A stretch of DNA of 64,000 nt from contig NZ_JIAG01000013.1 in NCBI RefSeq assembly GCF_000688395.1, positions 39,505 to 103,504 of the forward strand, in the 5' to 3' direction. Of the stretch, positions 42,808 to 52,460 are shown piece by piece (the stretch's first letter is position 1; each line of letters begins with the position of its first letter). The translations under genes were made by a program, and so were the position numbers. Under the pieces are notes generated by a model, which had not been told where the DNA came from, ran no database searches, and saw only the letters and a list, made by a program, of their open reading frames with translations. This DNA is from Haematomicrobium sanguinis DSM 21259 (GTDB taxonomy: Bacteria; Actinomycetota; Actinomycetes; Actinomycetales; Micrococcaceae).

Positions 42808-45413
42808 CAAACACTGGGACTGGCACGGCGAAACGGGGCGAACTCAAGGTCTACCTGGGGTTCGCCCCAGGCGTGGGCAAAACCTACGCCATGCTGCAGG
42901 AGGCACGGGATCTCGCGGCGCACGGCGTCGACGTCGTGGTGGGGCACGTCGAAGCGCACGGGCGGGCGAAGACCGAATCCCTTGCCGAAGGGCTGCCGAC
43001 AATCGCACCCATGGAGCTGGTGTACCGCGGGGCGGCGCACAAGGAGATGAACCTGGAAGCACTTCTGGCACGCGCCCCCGAGGTCGCCATTGTCGACGAG
43101 CTTGCCCACACCAACATTCCCGGGTCTCCGCACGAGAAGCGGTGGCAAGATGTCCACTCGCTGCTGGAGGCAGGCATCAACGTCATTTCGACGGTCAATA
43201 TCCAACATTTGGCCTCGCTCGTGGATGTGGTGCGCGCCATTACCGGAGTCACCCAGCGCGAAACCATACCGGATCGGGTGCTGCGAGCGTCCGATCAAAT
43301 CGAGCTGGTAGACCTCTCCGCCGACGCGCTACGTATCCGGTTGTCCAAGGGCGAAATCTATCGGCCTGACCGTGTGGACGCCGCGCTCTCACAGTACTTC
43401 CGGGTGGGGAATCTGAACTCGCTTCGCGAACTGGCGCTCTTGTGGCTGGCGGACCAGGTTGACGAAGCGATTGCCGCCTACCGCGGTGAGAAGAACATTT
43501 CGGCGACCTGGCCGGCACGCGAGCGGATTGTGGTGGCGGTGACCGGCGGCCGCGAATCCGAAACGCTGGTGCGCCGGGGCATACGCATCGTGGGCAGGAT
43601 TGCGGGTCGCCAATTGCTGGGGGTCCACGTGAGGCACGACGACGGATTGGTCGCCTCCCAGCCCGGCTCACTTCATGCGGCACGTGAGTTGGTAGAAAGT
43701 GCCGGGGGCACTTTTCATGTCGTGACCGGGGACGACGTGGCCAGCGCGCTTGTAGAGTTCGCCCGCTCGGTCAACGCGTCCCAACTCGTCATTGGGGTGA
43801 GCCGGGCGAGGTGGTATCACCGGCTCTTTGGGCCCGGCGTCGGCACCCGTGTCATCCAGGGATCCGGTGAGATGGATGTACACATGGTGACCCACCAAGA
43901 GGCGGGTAGCGGAGGACGCGGGGCGGTGCGTGATCGCGGCGCGAGGTTGTCTCTGGTTCGGCGCGTTCTCGGTTGGGTAGCCGCCGTAGTGGGGCCGCTT
44001 GGGTTGACCGGGCTGTTCATGGTCCTTGGTGGCGCCGAGACGAGCCTGACCGTGAATTTTCTGGTGCATTTTTCCTGGGTGGTGCTGGTGGCGCTCATCG
44101 GCGGGTGGTGGCCCTCGATGGTGTCCGCGCTTCTCAGTACGGCGTTGCTCAACTGGTTTTTCACGCTACCGTTAGGAACCTTCACCATCAGCCAACCCGA
44201 GAACATTGTGGCGTTGGCGCTGTTTGTGGCCGTCGCTGCGGGGGTGGCGCGTGTGGTGGATCTGGCCGCCAGGCGCCTCGCGGTGGCAACCAGGGCGCAG
44301 TATCAAGCCTCGCTGCTGTCCGATTTGGCCAGCGGGGTGATTTCCGAGGGGAACAACGTCCAGGGTCTGTTAGAGAAGATTCGCGAGACGTTGGGGCAGC
44401 GTTCGGTGACATTGAGGGGGCGCGGAGCGGGTGAGGCGGTGGTGTCTGGTGGAGTTGAGAATAGGGGCGCTGCAGGCGTCCCGCCGGAATTCTCCGGGGT
44501 GCCGAGCCGAAAAGTCTTGGCGCTGGATGACGACTATGAATTGGTCGCGGAGGGACCCCCCATTTCTGCGGCGGACCAAAAAATTTTGGCGGCGTTCGGC
44601 GGGCGCATTGTTGCGGTGTTGCACCAAGAAGAGTTGGCCGCCGAAAGGGTGCGCAGCGAGGAGTTGGCCGCGGCAAATGCCGCCCGTACAGCGTTGCTGG
44701 CGGCGGTATCGCATGACCTGCGAACACCGCTAGCCGGCATTAAGGCCAGTGTCTCCAGCCTGCGCACGCCCGGTTTAGACCTGGATCCCGTCGATCGCGA
44801 GGAGTTAATGTTCGGGGTGGAGCGGTCCACCGATCAGCTGTCGGCGCTCGTGGCGAATCTACTGGATATGAGCCGGATCCACGCGGGGGCGTTGGTGTCG
44901 ATGCGTGAGGACGTGGATGTGGCGCACCTGATTCGACGGGTGCTCTCATCGGTTCCCGCCCACGGCCCGCAGGCCCCTCGGGAAGTAGCCGGGGCTCACC
45001 CCGACGCGCAAAGTAGTCCTCCGATTGACCTCGCGGTCGGTCCCGGGTGCGCCGTGGTGCGAACCGACGCGGGGTTGCTGGAACGTATTGTGGCCAACAT
45101 CGTGGAGAACGCGGCCAAGCACGCGCCGGGGGCCCCGCTCGTGATTTCCGTGAGCCGCACCGCTTCCATGATGCAAATACGGTTTGCCGATCACGGGGCC
45201 GGGGTGAGCCCGGCCCAGCGCGCACACATGTTCCAGCCCTTTCAGCGCTTTGACGATACCTCCGCCGATGGCATTGGTCTCGGACTCGCGGTGGCGCGCG
45301 GACTCGCCGAAGCGATCGGCGGAACGCTCAGCGCGGAGGACACTCCCGGCGGTGGGTTGACGCTGGTTTTGACACTGCCTATGGACAACGAATCTTCACA
45401 GGAGGACACGTGA
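42804..45413 (+). CDS. kdpD: Osmosensitive K+ channel sensor kinase KdpD
   Basis: 869-aa histidine kinase of full length. The N-terminal KdpD domain has Walker A GFAPGVGKTYAMLQEA near residue 20 and IVDELAHTNIPGSPHEKRWQ near 97. A USP-like domain follows (residues 235-360), then four membrane helices (about 400-500), a GAF-like part, and the kinase with H-box AVSHDLRTPLAGIK (His near 636) and ATP-binding NIVENAAKHAP. It phosphorylates KdpE and controls the operon. Last gene pair of a single long transcript. Confidence 0.94.
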   Translation: MTNTGTGTAKRGELKVYLGFAPGVGKTYAMLQEARDLAAHGVDVVVGHVEAHGRAKTESLAEGLPTIAPMELVYRGAAHKEMNLEALLARAPEVAIVDELAHTNIPGSPHEKRWQDVHSLLEAGINVISTVNIQHLASLVDVVRAITGVTQRETIPDRVLRASDQIELVDLSADALRIRLSKGEIYRPDRVDAALSQYFRVGNLNSLRELALLWLADQVDEAIAAYRGEKNISATWPARERIVVAVTGGRESETLVRRGIRIVGRIAGRQLLGVHVRHDDGLVASQPGSLHAARELVESAGGTFHVVTGDDVASALVEFARSVNASQLVIGVSRARWYHRLFGPGVGTRVIQGSGEMDVHMVTHQEAGSGGRGAVRDRGARLSLVRRVLGWVAAVVGPLGLTGLFMVLGGAETSLTVNFLVHFSWVVLVALIGGWWPSMVSALLSTALLNWFFTLPLGTFTISQPENIVALALFVAVAAGVARVVDLAARRLAVATRAQYQASLLSDLASGVISEGNNVQGLLEKIRETLGQRSVTLRGRGAGEAVVSGGVENRGAAGVPPEFSGVPSRKVLALDDDYELVAEGPPISAADQKILAAFGGRIVAVLHQEELAAERVRSEELAAANAARTALLAAVSHDLRTPLAGIKASVSSLRTPGLDLDPVDREELMFGVERSTDQLSALVANLLDMSRIHAGALVSMREDVDVAHLIRRVLSSVPAHGPQAPREVAGAHPDAQSSPPIDLAVGPGCAVVRTDAGLLERIVANIVENAAKHAPGAPLVISVSRTASMMQIRFADHGAGVSPAQRAHMFQPFQRFDDTSADGIGLGLAVARGLAEAIGGTLSAEDTPGGGLTLVLTLPMDNESSQEDT

Positions 45414-46090
45414 ACACCATCTTGATCGTGGAAGACGATCCCACGATCGCCACGGCGATATCGGTCAATCTGCGCTCACGCGGATACGGGGTGCTCACTG
45501 CGACAAGTGGTACGAGCGCGCTCCGCCTGGCCGCACACGAGCACCCCGATGCGATCCTGCTCGACTTAGGGCTGCCGGGCCTCGACGGGCGCACCGTGAT
45601 CGAAGGCATCCGCGGCTATTCGGAGGTTCCCATCATTGTGGTCTCGGCGCGCAGCGAAGGGCGGAGCAAAGTGGAATCGTTGGATCTCGGTGCGAACGAT
45701 TACGTGACCAAACCCTTTGCCATGGACGAACTCTTGGCGCGGATTCGAGCCCAATTGCGCCGCGGCACCGCAAGCACCGACGAGGCTCTCGTGCGCACTC
45801 AGGACGGCAGGGTGGTGATCGATCTCGAGAAGAAGCGCGTCATCCGTGAGGGCAGTACCATCAAGGTCACCCCAACCGAGTGGAGGCTCATTTCGTTCTT
45901 CGCCAAGCACGCCGGCCGTCTAGTGGAAAAGGATGAGCTGCTCCACGCCGTGTGGGGGCCGGAGTATCACAGCGAGATCAATTACCTGCGCGTGTACTTG
46001 TCCCAAATCCGGCAAAAGCTGGAAATTGATAGCGCGCTACCCCAGTACTTTCTCACCGAACCCGGGCTCGGCTACCGCTTTCAACCGTAG
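45410..46090 (+). CDS. kdpE: KDP operon response regulator KdpE
   Basis: 226-aa OmpR-type regulator. The receiver domain has the acidic pair VEDDP (8-12), phospho-acceptor Asp52 in ILLDLGLPG, and Lys in VTKPFAMDEL. The C-terminal winged helix spans residues 130-225 (TPTEWRLISFFAKHAGRLV). The GTG start overlaps kdpD by GTGA. A stem-loop lies just after the stop (about 46097-46130). Confidence 0.93.
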   Translation: MNTILIVEDDPTIATAISVNLRSRGYGVLTATSGTSALRLAAHEHPDAILLDLGLPGLDGRTVIEGIRGYSEVPIIVVSARSEGRSKVESLDLGANDYVTKPFAMDELLARIRAQLRRGTASTDEALVRTQDGRVVIDLEKKRVIREGSTIKVTPTEWRLISFFAKHAGRLVEKDELLHAVWGPEYHSEINYLRVYLSQIRQKLEIDSALPQYFLTEPGLGYRFQP

Positions 46091-46141
46091 CCCGACGCGC
46101 CCTCGTAACCACTACGGGTGGTGAGGACGCGCAGAAAAGGC

Positions 46142-46163
46142 GAGCATCGCCGTCGTTCTTCAC
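46142..46163. repeat. Dispersed CGCCGTCGT repeat after kdpE
   Basis: GAGCATCGCCGTCGTTCTTC then AC, between the kdpE stop and the terminator at 46180. Confidence 0.6.
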
Positions 46164-46179
46164 TTTGGAGGTGAAACGG

Positions 46180-46213
46180 GTTGCCCCGCATCACCATGGT
46201 GATACGGGGCAAC
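46180..46213. terminator. Bidirectional hairpin between kdpE and the sugar-binding protein gene
   Basis: Near-perfect 34-nt palindrome: GTTGCCCCG and ATCAC pair with GTGAT and CGGGGCAAC. The genes converge on it. Confidence 0.7.
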
Positions 46214-46241
46214 GGGAAATCGCCTCGGAGAGGCGCGGGTG

Positions 46242-47345
46242 CTACTTGGTGAGTTGTGAGAGTTTCGGATCGTTGGCATAGGCCTCGGCAGCGTTGTCCT
46301 TGGTGACAATGACCGGCTCAAGGAGGTACGTCGGGACGACCTTCACCCCGTTGTTATAGGACTCGGTGTCATTGACGTCCACGGTTTCGCCCTTAGCGGC
46401 CTGGCCGATCATCTTGATGGTCTGATCCACCAGCGCGCGAGTGTCCTTATTGATCGTGGAGTACTGTTCGCCCGCCATGATGGACTTGACCGACTCTGCC
46501 TCGGAGTCCTGGCCGGTGACGACCGGGATCGGCTTGCCCGCAGACTTCACCGAGGTGATGACCGCGCGGGCCAGCGTGTCATTGGGGGAGAGCACGCCGT
46601 CCAGCTCTTCGCTCTGGTAGGAGTCGACGAGGATGGTGTCCATACGCTTCTGCGCGTTTTCCGGCTTCCAACCCTGGGTTGCGGCCTGCTGCTGACTGGT
46701 TTGGCCGGAGCGGACCACCAAGGTGCCGTCATCGATCTTTGGCTGCAGAACGCTCATCGCGCCGTCGAAGAACTTGGCGGAGTTGGCGTCATCGGGCGAA
46801 CCGGCAAGCAACTCGATGTTGTACGGCGCATCGCCCTTGAGCTTGGCGAGACCATCCAGGAGCGCCTGGCCTTGCAATTCGCCGACCTTGAAGTTGTCAT
46901 AGGCGACGTAGTAGTCCACCGCGTCGGTGTTTTCCAGCAAACGGTCATAGGCGATGACCGTTGCGCCCGAGTCCTTGGCCTGCTTCAGCTGGTTGCCAAG
47001 CTGCTTGCCGTCCACGGCGCCGACAACGAGCACGTCAACGCCGCCCTGGACCATCGAGTTGATTTGGTTTTGTTGCTCGGAAGCGCCGCCGTTGGCGAAC
47101 TGCACGGTGCCCTCGTAACCGGCTTCTTTGAGGCCGTCATTGAACAGGCCCTCCGCAAGAACCCAGTTTTCGCTGGTCTTTTGCGGGAGTGCCACGCCCA
47201 CGCGGATGGTCTCGCTTGAGGTGCCGCCGGTGTTGTTGTCCGAGGACCCTGCGTTGGTGTCCTGGCGACCGCAACCCGTGAGCGCAAGTGCTCCCACGGC
47301 AACGAGGGCGACCAGGGATTTGGCTGCTTTGCCAGTGAATCGCAT
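46242..47345 (-). CDS. chvE: ChvE-like multiple-sugar-binding lipoprotein
   Basis: 367-aa binding protein. Lipobox LALTGCGRQ (Cys25), then a Thr/Ser/Asn linker, then the two-lobe sugar domain with VGVALPQKTSENWVLAEGLF, DVLVVGAVDGKQLGNQLKQA and LSPNDTLARAVI. The pattern is that of ChvE/GguA-B xylose-galactose systems. ATG 47345 has AAGGAAAG 3 nt upstream; an in-frame ATG 12 codons earlier lies outside. Last gene of the operon gguA-gguB-chvE. The sugar is not certain; aldopentoses or galactose are typical. Confidence 0.82.
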   Translation of the reverse strand: MRFTGKAAKSLVALVAVGALALTGCGRQDTNAGSSDNNTGGTSSETIRVGVALPQKTSENWVLAEGLFNDGLKEAGYEGTVQFANGGASEQQNQINSMVQGGVDVLVVGAVDGKQLGNQLKQAKDSGATVIAYDRLLENTDAVDYYVAYDNFKVGELQGQALLDGLAKLKGDAPYNIELLAGSPDDANSAKFFDGAMSVLQPKIDDGTLVVRSGQTSQQQAATQGWKPENAQKRMDTILVDSYQSEELDGVLSPNDTLARAVITSVKSAGKPIPVVTGQDSEAESVKSIMAGEQYSTINKDTRALVDQTIKMIGQAAKGETVDVNDTESYNNGVKVVPTYLLEPVIVTKDNAAEAYANDPKLSQLTK

Positions 47346-47367
47346 GTTCTTTCCTTCTTTTGTGTGG

Positions 47368-48639
47368 TTACTTTGTTTCATTCAAGGTCTCGGCCTGCTG
47401 TTGCTCCACAGATGGTTCAACGGTGGCTTGGGAACGCTTGAAATTCTTCATGAGGAGCCCAGTGATGGAGGGGCGTCCTTGGTTCTTGTTGTACACGTCA
47501 ACGGCGACCGCCAAGAGCAGTACCAGGCCCTTGATCATGGAGGTGAATTCGGCCGAGGCGCCCATGAGCTGAAGCCCGTTCGTGAGGAAGGCCATGACCA
47601 GGCCGCCGACCACCGAGCCGAGCACGGTTCCGACGCCGCCGGAGACCGCTGCGCCGCCAATAAAGACCGCGGCAATCGCGTCTAGTTCCCAGTTCAACCC
47701 GTCTGCCGGGCCCGATGCGGTGGAACGGCCAATGAACATGACGGCGGCGATACCGGCCAAGAAGGACATGTTCATCATCACGAAGAAGTTCACCCATTTG
47801 GTGCGCACACCGGAGAGCTCCGCCGCGTTCCGGTTACCGCCAAAGGCGTAAACATGCCGGCCGAGGACGGTGCGGGAAGCGATAAAGCTGTAGATCAAAG
47901 TCAAGGCGATCAAGATGATGGCCGAAACCGGCAGCGAGGTACCCGGGCGGCCGGTGGCAAAGAGGTAGGTGATGTACAAGATGACGACGCACACCACGGC
48001 GATGCGCGTCACGGTGATCCACATGGGGACAACTTCGGCGCCAATCTTGACGTCGTTTGCCCGGGAGCGGAGTTGGCCCCAAATGACGAAGGCGCACGCG
48101 ATGAGACCAATCAGTACGGTGAGGTTGTTGTATCCCGTGTTCGGTCCAATCTCGGGCAGGTAGCCTGCGCCAATGAATTGGATTTCGCGGGGCACCGGGA
48201 TGGTCTGGGAAGCGCCGATGAGTTGCTGCAGACCGCGGAACCCGAGCATGCCGGCCAGGGTCACGATAAAGGCAGGGATGCCCCAGAACGCGGTCCAAAA
48301 TCCCTGCCATGCTCCGATGGCCAGGGCGAGGGCGAGCCCGATAAGGATGCCCAGCCACCAGGGCAGTCCCCAGTTGGTGACCGAAATCGCGATGACGATG
48401 CCCACGAGCGCCGAGACGGAGCCCACGGAGAGGTCAATGTTTCCGGCAATAATGACAAACACCATGCCGATGGCCAGCACCAGGATGTAGGAGTTGCCAT
48501 TGAACAGGTTTTGCATATTGGTGGGCGAAAGCACCTTCTGCCCGGTTGCAAAGTGGAAAAACAGCACGATCGCCACGAGCGCGATCACCATGCCGAATTG
48601 GCGAAGGTCTCCGCCAAAGAACTGCTTGAGTGTTTTCAT
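47368..48639 (-). CDS. gguB: Sugar ABC transporter permease (GguB/XylH-like)
   Basis: 423-aa membrane subunit, longer than RbsC-type permeases as is usual for the GguB/XylH group. Features: FVIIAGNIDLSVGSVSALVG near residue 65, GYNNLTVLIGLIACAFVIWG, and the conserved YAFGGNRNAAELSGVRTKWV near 275. The Gln/Glu-rich tail (VEPSVEQQQAETLNETK) is cytoplasmic. It starts 24 nt after the ATPase stop. Confidence 0.85.
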   Translation of the reverse strand: MKTLKQFFGGDLRQFGMVIALVAIVLFFHFATGQKVLSPTNMQNLFNGNSYILVLAIGMVFVIIAGNIDLSVGSVSALVGIVIAISVTNWGLPWWLGILIGLALALAIGAWQGFWTAFWGIPAFIVTLAGMLGFRGLQQLIGASQTIPVPREIQFIGAGYLPEIGPNTGYNNLTVLIGLIACAFVIWGQLRSRANDVKIGAEVVPMWITVTRIAVVCVVILYITYLFATGRPGTSLPVSAIILIALTLIYSFIASRTVLGRHVYAFGGNRNAAELSGVRTKWVNFFVMMNMSFLAGIAAVMFIGRSTASGPADGLNWELDAIAAVFIGGAAVSGGVGTVLGSVVGGLVMAFLTNGLQLMGASAEFTSMIKGLVLLLAVAVDVYNKNQGRPSITGLLMKNFKRSQATVEPSVEQQQAETLNETK

Positions 48640-48663
48640 CAGGGGTTCCTAGGTGCGAGTTAT

Positions 48664-50220
48664 TTATGCGGCGCTCGAGCGACGGCCGGTGGAGGTCATA
48701 AGTTTCATGAGGCTTTCCTGATCGGCCGCGTCCTTGTTCAGGACACCGGTGATCTGGCCTTCAAAGATGGTGTAAATACGGTCGGAGAGTCCCAGGAGTT
48801 CGGGGAGCTCGGAGGAGATGACGATGACGGCCTTGCCGGCTTCGGCGAGCTTTTGAATGACGCCGTAGATTTCATACTTCGCACCGACATCGATTCCGCG
48901 GGTGGGCTCATCCAGGATCAAGATTTCCGGGTCCGTGAACAGCCACTTAGACAGCACCACTTTTTGTTGGTTGCCGCCGGAAAGTTTGGCAACGCCCTCA
49001 TCAATGGACGGTGTCTTAGTGCGCATGCGCTGCACGTACTCCTTGGCCACAACACGCTCCTTGCGGTTGTCAACCACGTCATACTGACTGGAAATTTTCT
49101 TCAGCGCCGCGGCGACGGTCGTGGTTTTGATGTCATCTAACAGGTTCAGGCCGAGGCTCTTGCGATCCTCCGTGACGTAGCCGAGTCCGGCCTTGATCGC
49201 CTCAGGGACATTGCGCATGAAGACTTCTTTGCCGTTGATGAAGGTCTGGCCCGAAACGAACTGCCCATAGGAGTGGCCAAACAACGAGCGCGCCAGTTCG
49301 GTCCGGCCAGCGCCCATCAGCCCAGCGAATCCCACAATCTCACCGCGCCGCACAAAGAAGCTTTCGTCCTTGCACACCAACCGCTCGGCAACCTGGGGAT
49401 GCCGAACCGTCCAGTTCTTCACTTCGAAAATGGTTTCGCCGATGTTCGGAGTGTGATCCGGGAAGCGGCTTTCCAGGGAGCGGCCAACCATGCCGCGGAT
49501 GATGCGATCCTCGTCGAGTTCGCCGGTGGTGGCATCGATGGTTTCCACGGTTTTACCGTCGCGAATGATGGTCACCGAGTCGGCGATTTGCTCAATCTCA
49601 TTGAGCTTGTGGGAAATCATGATCGAGGTGACGCCCTTGCCCTTGAGCCCCAGAATGAGGTTGAGCAGGTGTTGCGAATCTTCCTCGTTGAGTGCGGCAG
49701 TGGGCTCATCCAAGATCAGCAGCTTAACGTTCTTGGAGAGCGCCTTGGCGATTTCCACGAGCTGTTGTTTTCCGACGCCGAGGTTCTTGATCGCGGTGTC
49801 CGGGTCCTCGTTGAGGCCAACCCGCGCTAGAAGATCCAGTGCTTCGCGGCGCGCCGTGTTCCAGTCGATGATGCCCCAGCGGCGCGGCTCATTGCCTAAG
49901 AAAATGTTCTCGACGATGGAGAGCTCGGGAATGAGCGCGAGTTCCTGGTGAATAATGACGATTCCCGCGTCTTCTGACGATCTGATGCTGGAAAATTTGG
50001 CGACCTCGCTCTCAAAGACGATATCGCCGTCGTATGTCCCATAAGGGTAGACGCCGGAAAGTACCTTCATGAGCGTGGATTTGCCGGCGCCGTTTTCACC
50101 GCAAATGGTGTGAATCTCGCCAGCTCGAACCGAGAGGTTGACGTTGGAGAGCGCTTTGACGCCGGGGAATTCCTTGGTGATGCCGCGCATCTCGAGGATG
50201 AGGGGAGTGCCTACTCCCAT
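48664..50220 (-). CDS. gguA: Sugar ABC transporter ATP-binding protein, two domains (GguA/XylG-like)
   Basis: 518-aa tandem ATPase. Domain 1: Walker [16 protein letters not shown] near 41, signature [15 protein letters not shown], Walker [16 protein letters not shown]. Domain 2: [19 protein letters not shown] and the signature [14 protein letters not shown]. The ATG has AGGAGG 5 nt upstream. First gene of the operon; a candidate ROK operator lies about 110 bp upstream at 50331-50347. Confidence 0.87.
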   Translation of the reverse strand: MGVGTPLILEMRGITKEFPGVKALSNVNLSVRAGEIHTICGENGAGKSTLMKVLSGVYPYGTYDGDIVFESEVAKFSSIRSSEDAGIVIIHQELALIPELSIVENIFLGNEPRRWGIIDWNTARREALDLLARVGLNEDPDTAIKNLGVGKQQLVEIAKALSKNVKLLILDEPTAALNEEDSQHLLNLILGLKGKGVTSIMISHKLNEIEQIADSVTIIRDGKTVETIDATTGELDEDRIIRGMVGRSLESRFPDHTPNIGETIFEVKNWTVRHPQVAERLVCKDESFFVRRGEIVGFAGLMGAGRTELARSLFGHSYGQFVSGQTFINGKEVFMRNVPEAIKAGLGYVTEDRKSLGLNLLDDIKTTTVAAALKKISSQYDVVDNRKERVVAKEYVQRMRTKTPSIDEGVAKLSGGNQQKVVLSKWLFTDPEILILDEPTRGIDVGAKYEIYGVIQKLAEAGKAVIVISSELPELLGLSDRIYTIFEGQITGVLNKDAADQESLMKLMTSTGRRSSAA

Positions 50221-50330
50221 GTTTCGCCTCCTGGGGACTTCGTTGTCTCATGGTCCGCGGTACGGACGTGGGTGGTGTTGTGACGGGCAACCCCCCTGAG
50301 TGTGATCATAGTGGGGAAACCGACCTTGCC

Positions 50331-50347
50331 GTCAAGTCTTGAACGCA
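50331..50347. promoter_or_regulatory. Candidate ROK operator upstream of the sugar operon
   Basis: GTCAAGTCTTGAACGCA; its first part TCAAG-T-CTTGA is a perfect palindrome. A near-identical 17-mer lies upstream of the ROK gene itself (51604-51620). Confidence 0.6.
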
Positions 50348-50366
50348 AATTGTGATCTAAACGGGT

Positions 50367-51572
50367 TTAGGCACTCTTGGCCACCTGGGCAAAGCCTTCA
50401 TTTTGCAAAACCAAGGAGGCGGCGCCCAGCACCTCGGCGCGATCGCCCAAGGTGGAGACGGCGAGCTCGGTCGATTCGCCCACAATCGGCACCGCGTGGC
50501 GGGTCAGTCCACGCCGGATGGGCTCAAGCAAGGTCTCGCCCAGTTCGTGAAGCGGGCCGCCGATGACAATGGTCGCCGGATTGATGAGGTTTGCGACGTT
50601 TGCGATGGCCTGCCCCACGGCCTGGCCCGCGTCATCGACCAGCCGGCTCGCGGCAACATCCCCGGAGCGCACCATCGACACCACGTCATCGCTCGTGAGC
50701 GTGCGCGCGCTCGCACGTGAAAGCACGTCGATCATGGTGGACATGGAGGCCACGGTTTCCAGGCAGCCGCGATTGCCGCAGCGACACACGATCCCGTTCT
50801 CGCGGATCGTCGCGTGCCCGATCTCCCCAGTGACCCCGATATTCCCGTAATAGAGATCCCCATGAAAAATCATGCCCGCACCTATCCCCGAGGCGATCTT
50901 GACGTACATCAGCTCCTGCGAGCCGGAGTGCGGACCCCAACTGACCTCGGCGAGCGCGCCGAGATTCGCGTCATTATCTACGTATACCGGCAGTTGGAAT
51001 GCGTCTTCCATGCGCTCTTGCAGGTTGATTCCAACCCATTCGGGGAGGATCGCGCCCTGGGCCACGGTCCCGGTGCGCCGGTCGATCGGTCCGGGAATGC
51101 CGATGCCGGCACCCAGCAGACGGGAATGGTCCATGCCTTGCGCGTCAACGAGTTCTTGGAGCAATTTTTTCGCGGCGGCAATGGCGCTTTCCGCGCTATG
51201 ACCGAGGGGAAGCGCGGTGCTGACCTCTTGAAGTATCCGATACCCAGGGGAGGCAAGCGCCACCCGAACATGCCTGCGCCCCACGTCAATGCCAACGGCG
51301 GCGCTGCCGTTTTCGTCCAAACGCACTGCGAGCGCGCGCCGCCCGGACGAGGTAGTGGGGCTGGTGCTCACGAGACGCGCCGACTCCATGATCTTGACCA
51401 GGTTGGACACGGTCGCGTTGGAGAGTCCGGTTTGCCGGGAGAGTTCGGCTTGGGTCAGCGCGCCGTTTTGGGCCAGGGCGGAAATGATCCGTTCCTGATT
51501 CTGCGCTCGCAGGGCGGATTGGGAGCCGGGGCGCCGGTGCGCGCGGCCGCCCGATGCACGATCGTTGGGCAT
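50367..51572 (-). CDS. ROK-family transcriptional repressor
   Basis: 401-aa regulator. The N-terminal helix-turn-helix (residues 30-70) contains ALTQAELSRQTGLSNATVSN. The sugar-kinase-like ROK domain has AVGIDVGRRHVRVALASPG, LGAGIGIPGPIDRRTG and the zinc site CRCGNRGCLET. ATG 51572 is chosen where similarity begins. It lies upstream of, and in the same direction as, the sugar importer operon, and both regions carry the same operator-like 17-mer. Sugar-responsive repression of the importer and of itself is therefore likely. Confidence 0.83.
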   Translation of the reverse strand: MPNDRASGGRAHRRPGSQSALRAQNQERIISALAQNGALTQAELSRQTGLSNATVSNLVKIMESARLVSTSPTTSSGRRALAVRLDENGSAAVGIDVGRRHVRVALASPGYRILQEVSTALPLGHSAESAIAAAKKLLQELVDAQGMDHSRLLGAGIGIPGPIDRRTGTVAQGAILPEWVGINLQERMEDAFQLPVYVDNDANLGALAEVSWGPHSGSQELMYVKIASGIGAGMIFHGDLYYGNIGVTGEIGHATIRENGIVCRCGNRGCLETVASMSTMIDVLSRASARTLTSDDVVSMVRSGDVAASRLVDDAGQAVGQAIANVANLINPATIVIGGPLHELGETLLEPIRRGLTRHAVPIVGESTELAVSTLGDRAEVLGAASLVLQNEGFAQVAKSA

Positions 51573-51603
51573 GCACCTAAGCGTGCACCATGGACCCGTT
51601 GCA

Positions 51604-51620
51604 GTCAAGAATTGAACGCA
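51604..51620. promoter_or_regulatory. Candidate ROK operator upstream of the ROK gene
   Basis: GTCAAGAATTGAACGCA, same as 50331-50347 except at two central bases; 32 bp before the ATG. Confidence 0.6.
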
Positions 51621-51625
51621 CCCCC

Positions 51626-51692
51626 CTCGTCTATGTAGCAGTTAATGCCCATGTTTGGGCTCATCATGGGCATTAACTGCTACACAGATGAG
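51626..51692. repeat. Long inverted repeat IR5
   Basis: Arms of 28 nt (51626-51653 and 51665-51692) with two mismatches; the inner 20 nt (TGTAGCAGTTAATGCCCATG) are perfect. 11-nt loop. It lies between the ROK gene start and the gamma-carbonic anhydrase gene end. Confidence 0.75.
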
Positions 51693-51753
51693 GTCGGGGT
51701 TTCGCGAATCTCCTTGGTGAGGGTCGACGGCGGTGACTCGCCTTAAGGAGGCG

Positions 51754-51774
51754 GCGTCACGCCGTCGTGGTTCA
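51754..51774. repeat. Dispersed CGCCGTCGT repeat, variant copy
   Basis: GCGTCACGCCGTCGTGGTTC, between IR5 and IR6. Outside the core it matches the consensus less well. Confidence 0.45.
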
Positions 51775-51852
51775 GTGGGGGACGGGCGTGCCGAAAGCCG
51801 ACCGCGCGCCCGGCGCGGAAAGCAATCGCGGTGACAATGCTGCACACTCGAA

Positions 51853-51914
51853 ATCGACTGTGCAGATAATGCACGCTTTAACGGCGTGTCGCGTGCGTGT
51901 TCTGCACAGTCGAT
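51853..51914. repeat. Long inverted repeat IR6 at the carbonic anhydrase gene end
   Basis: Arms of 24 nt (51853-51876 and 51891-51914) with three mismatches; the outer 14 nt (ATCGACTGTGCAGA) are perfect. 14-nt loop. The right arm lies inside the last codons of the minus-strand gene, so the stem would form right at its stop. Confidence 0.65.
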
Positions 51915-52417
51915 ATGTAGGTGGAGGCGAGGTCTACGTAGTGGGCGCCGTTCTCGCGGATGTGCGCCTGCTCCTCCTCGGTCAGGGGACGCCGCACTTT
52001 TGCCGGGACGCCCGCCACGAGAGAACCCGGCGGAATTTCGGTTCCCTCCAACACCAAGGCGCCGGCGGCGACCAGTGACCCGCGGCCCACTACCGCGTTG
52101 TTCAACACGGTCGCGTTCATGCCGATCAGACAGTCGTCCTCGATGGTGCACCCGTGAACAACCGCGCCGTGCCCCACGCTGATGCCATCGCCGAGCGTCG
52201 CGTGCGCGTGTTCGTCGGCGTGGACCACCACGTTGTCCTGCAGGTTGGTCCGCTCGCCAATGCGGATGGCGCCAGAGTCGCCACGGACCGCCGCCCCGAA
52301 AAAGAGCGAGGATTGCGCGCCAATGTTGACGTCCCCGGTGATGAAGGCGTTCTCGGCGACAAACACCGTCTCGTCAAGCTGCGGGGTCAGGTCATTGAAG
52401 GGAAGAATCGGGCTCAT
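51878..52417 (-). CDS. Gamma-carbonic anhydrase-like left-handed beta-helix protein
   Basis: 179-aa hexapeptide-repeat protein. Repeats of the [LIV]GxxxX type run from residue 22 to 140. The three metal-ligand histidines of the gamma-CA fold are plausible in NVVVHADE, GHGAVVHG and the latter's second His. Relatives are trimers with Zn or Fe, some with CO2 hydration activity; others (PaaY, CaiE) are thioesterases or acyltransferases. TAGGAT six bases before the ATG marks a leaderless start. Confidence 0.78.
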   Translation of the reverse strand: MSPILPFNDLTPQLDETVFVAENAFITGDVNIGAQSSLFFGAAVRGDSGAIRIGERTNLQDNVVVHADEHAHATLGDGISVGHGAVVHGCTIEDDCLIGMNATVLNNAVVGRGSLVAAGALVLEGTEIPPGSLVAGVPAKVRRPLTEEEQAHIRENGAHYVDLASTYISTVQNTHATRR

Positions 52418-52423
52418 GTGCCC

Positions 52424-52429
52424 ATCCTA
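52424..52429 (-). promoter_or_regulatory. -10 box of the leaderless gamma-CA gene
   Basis: TAGGAT on the minus strand, six bases before the ATG at 52417. Confidence 0.5.
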
Positions 52430-52460
52430 CTGGTGCCTCCAGGCCGAAGCCCGGGCGCGA

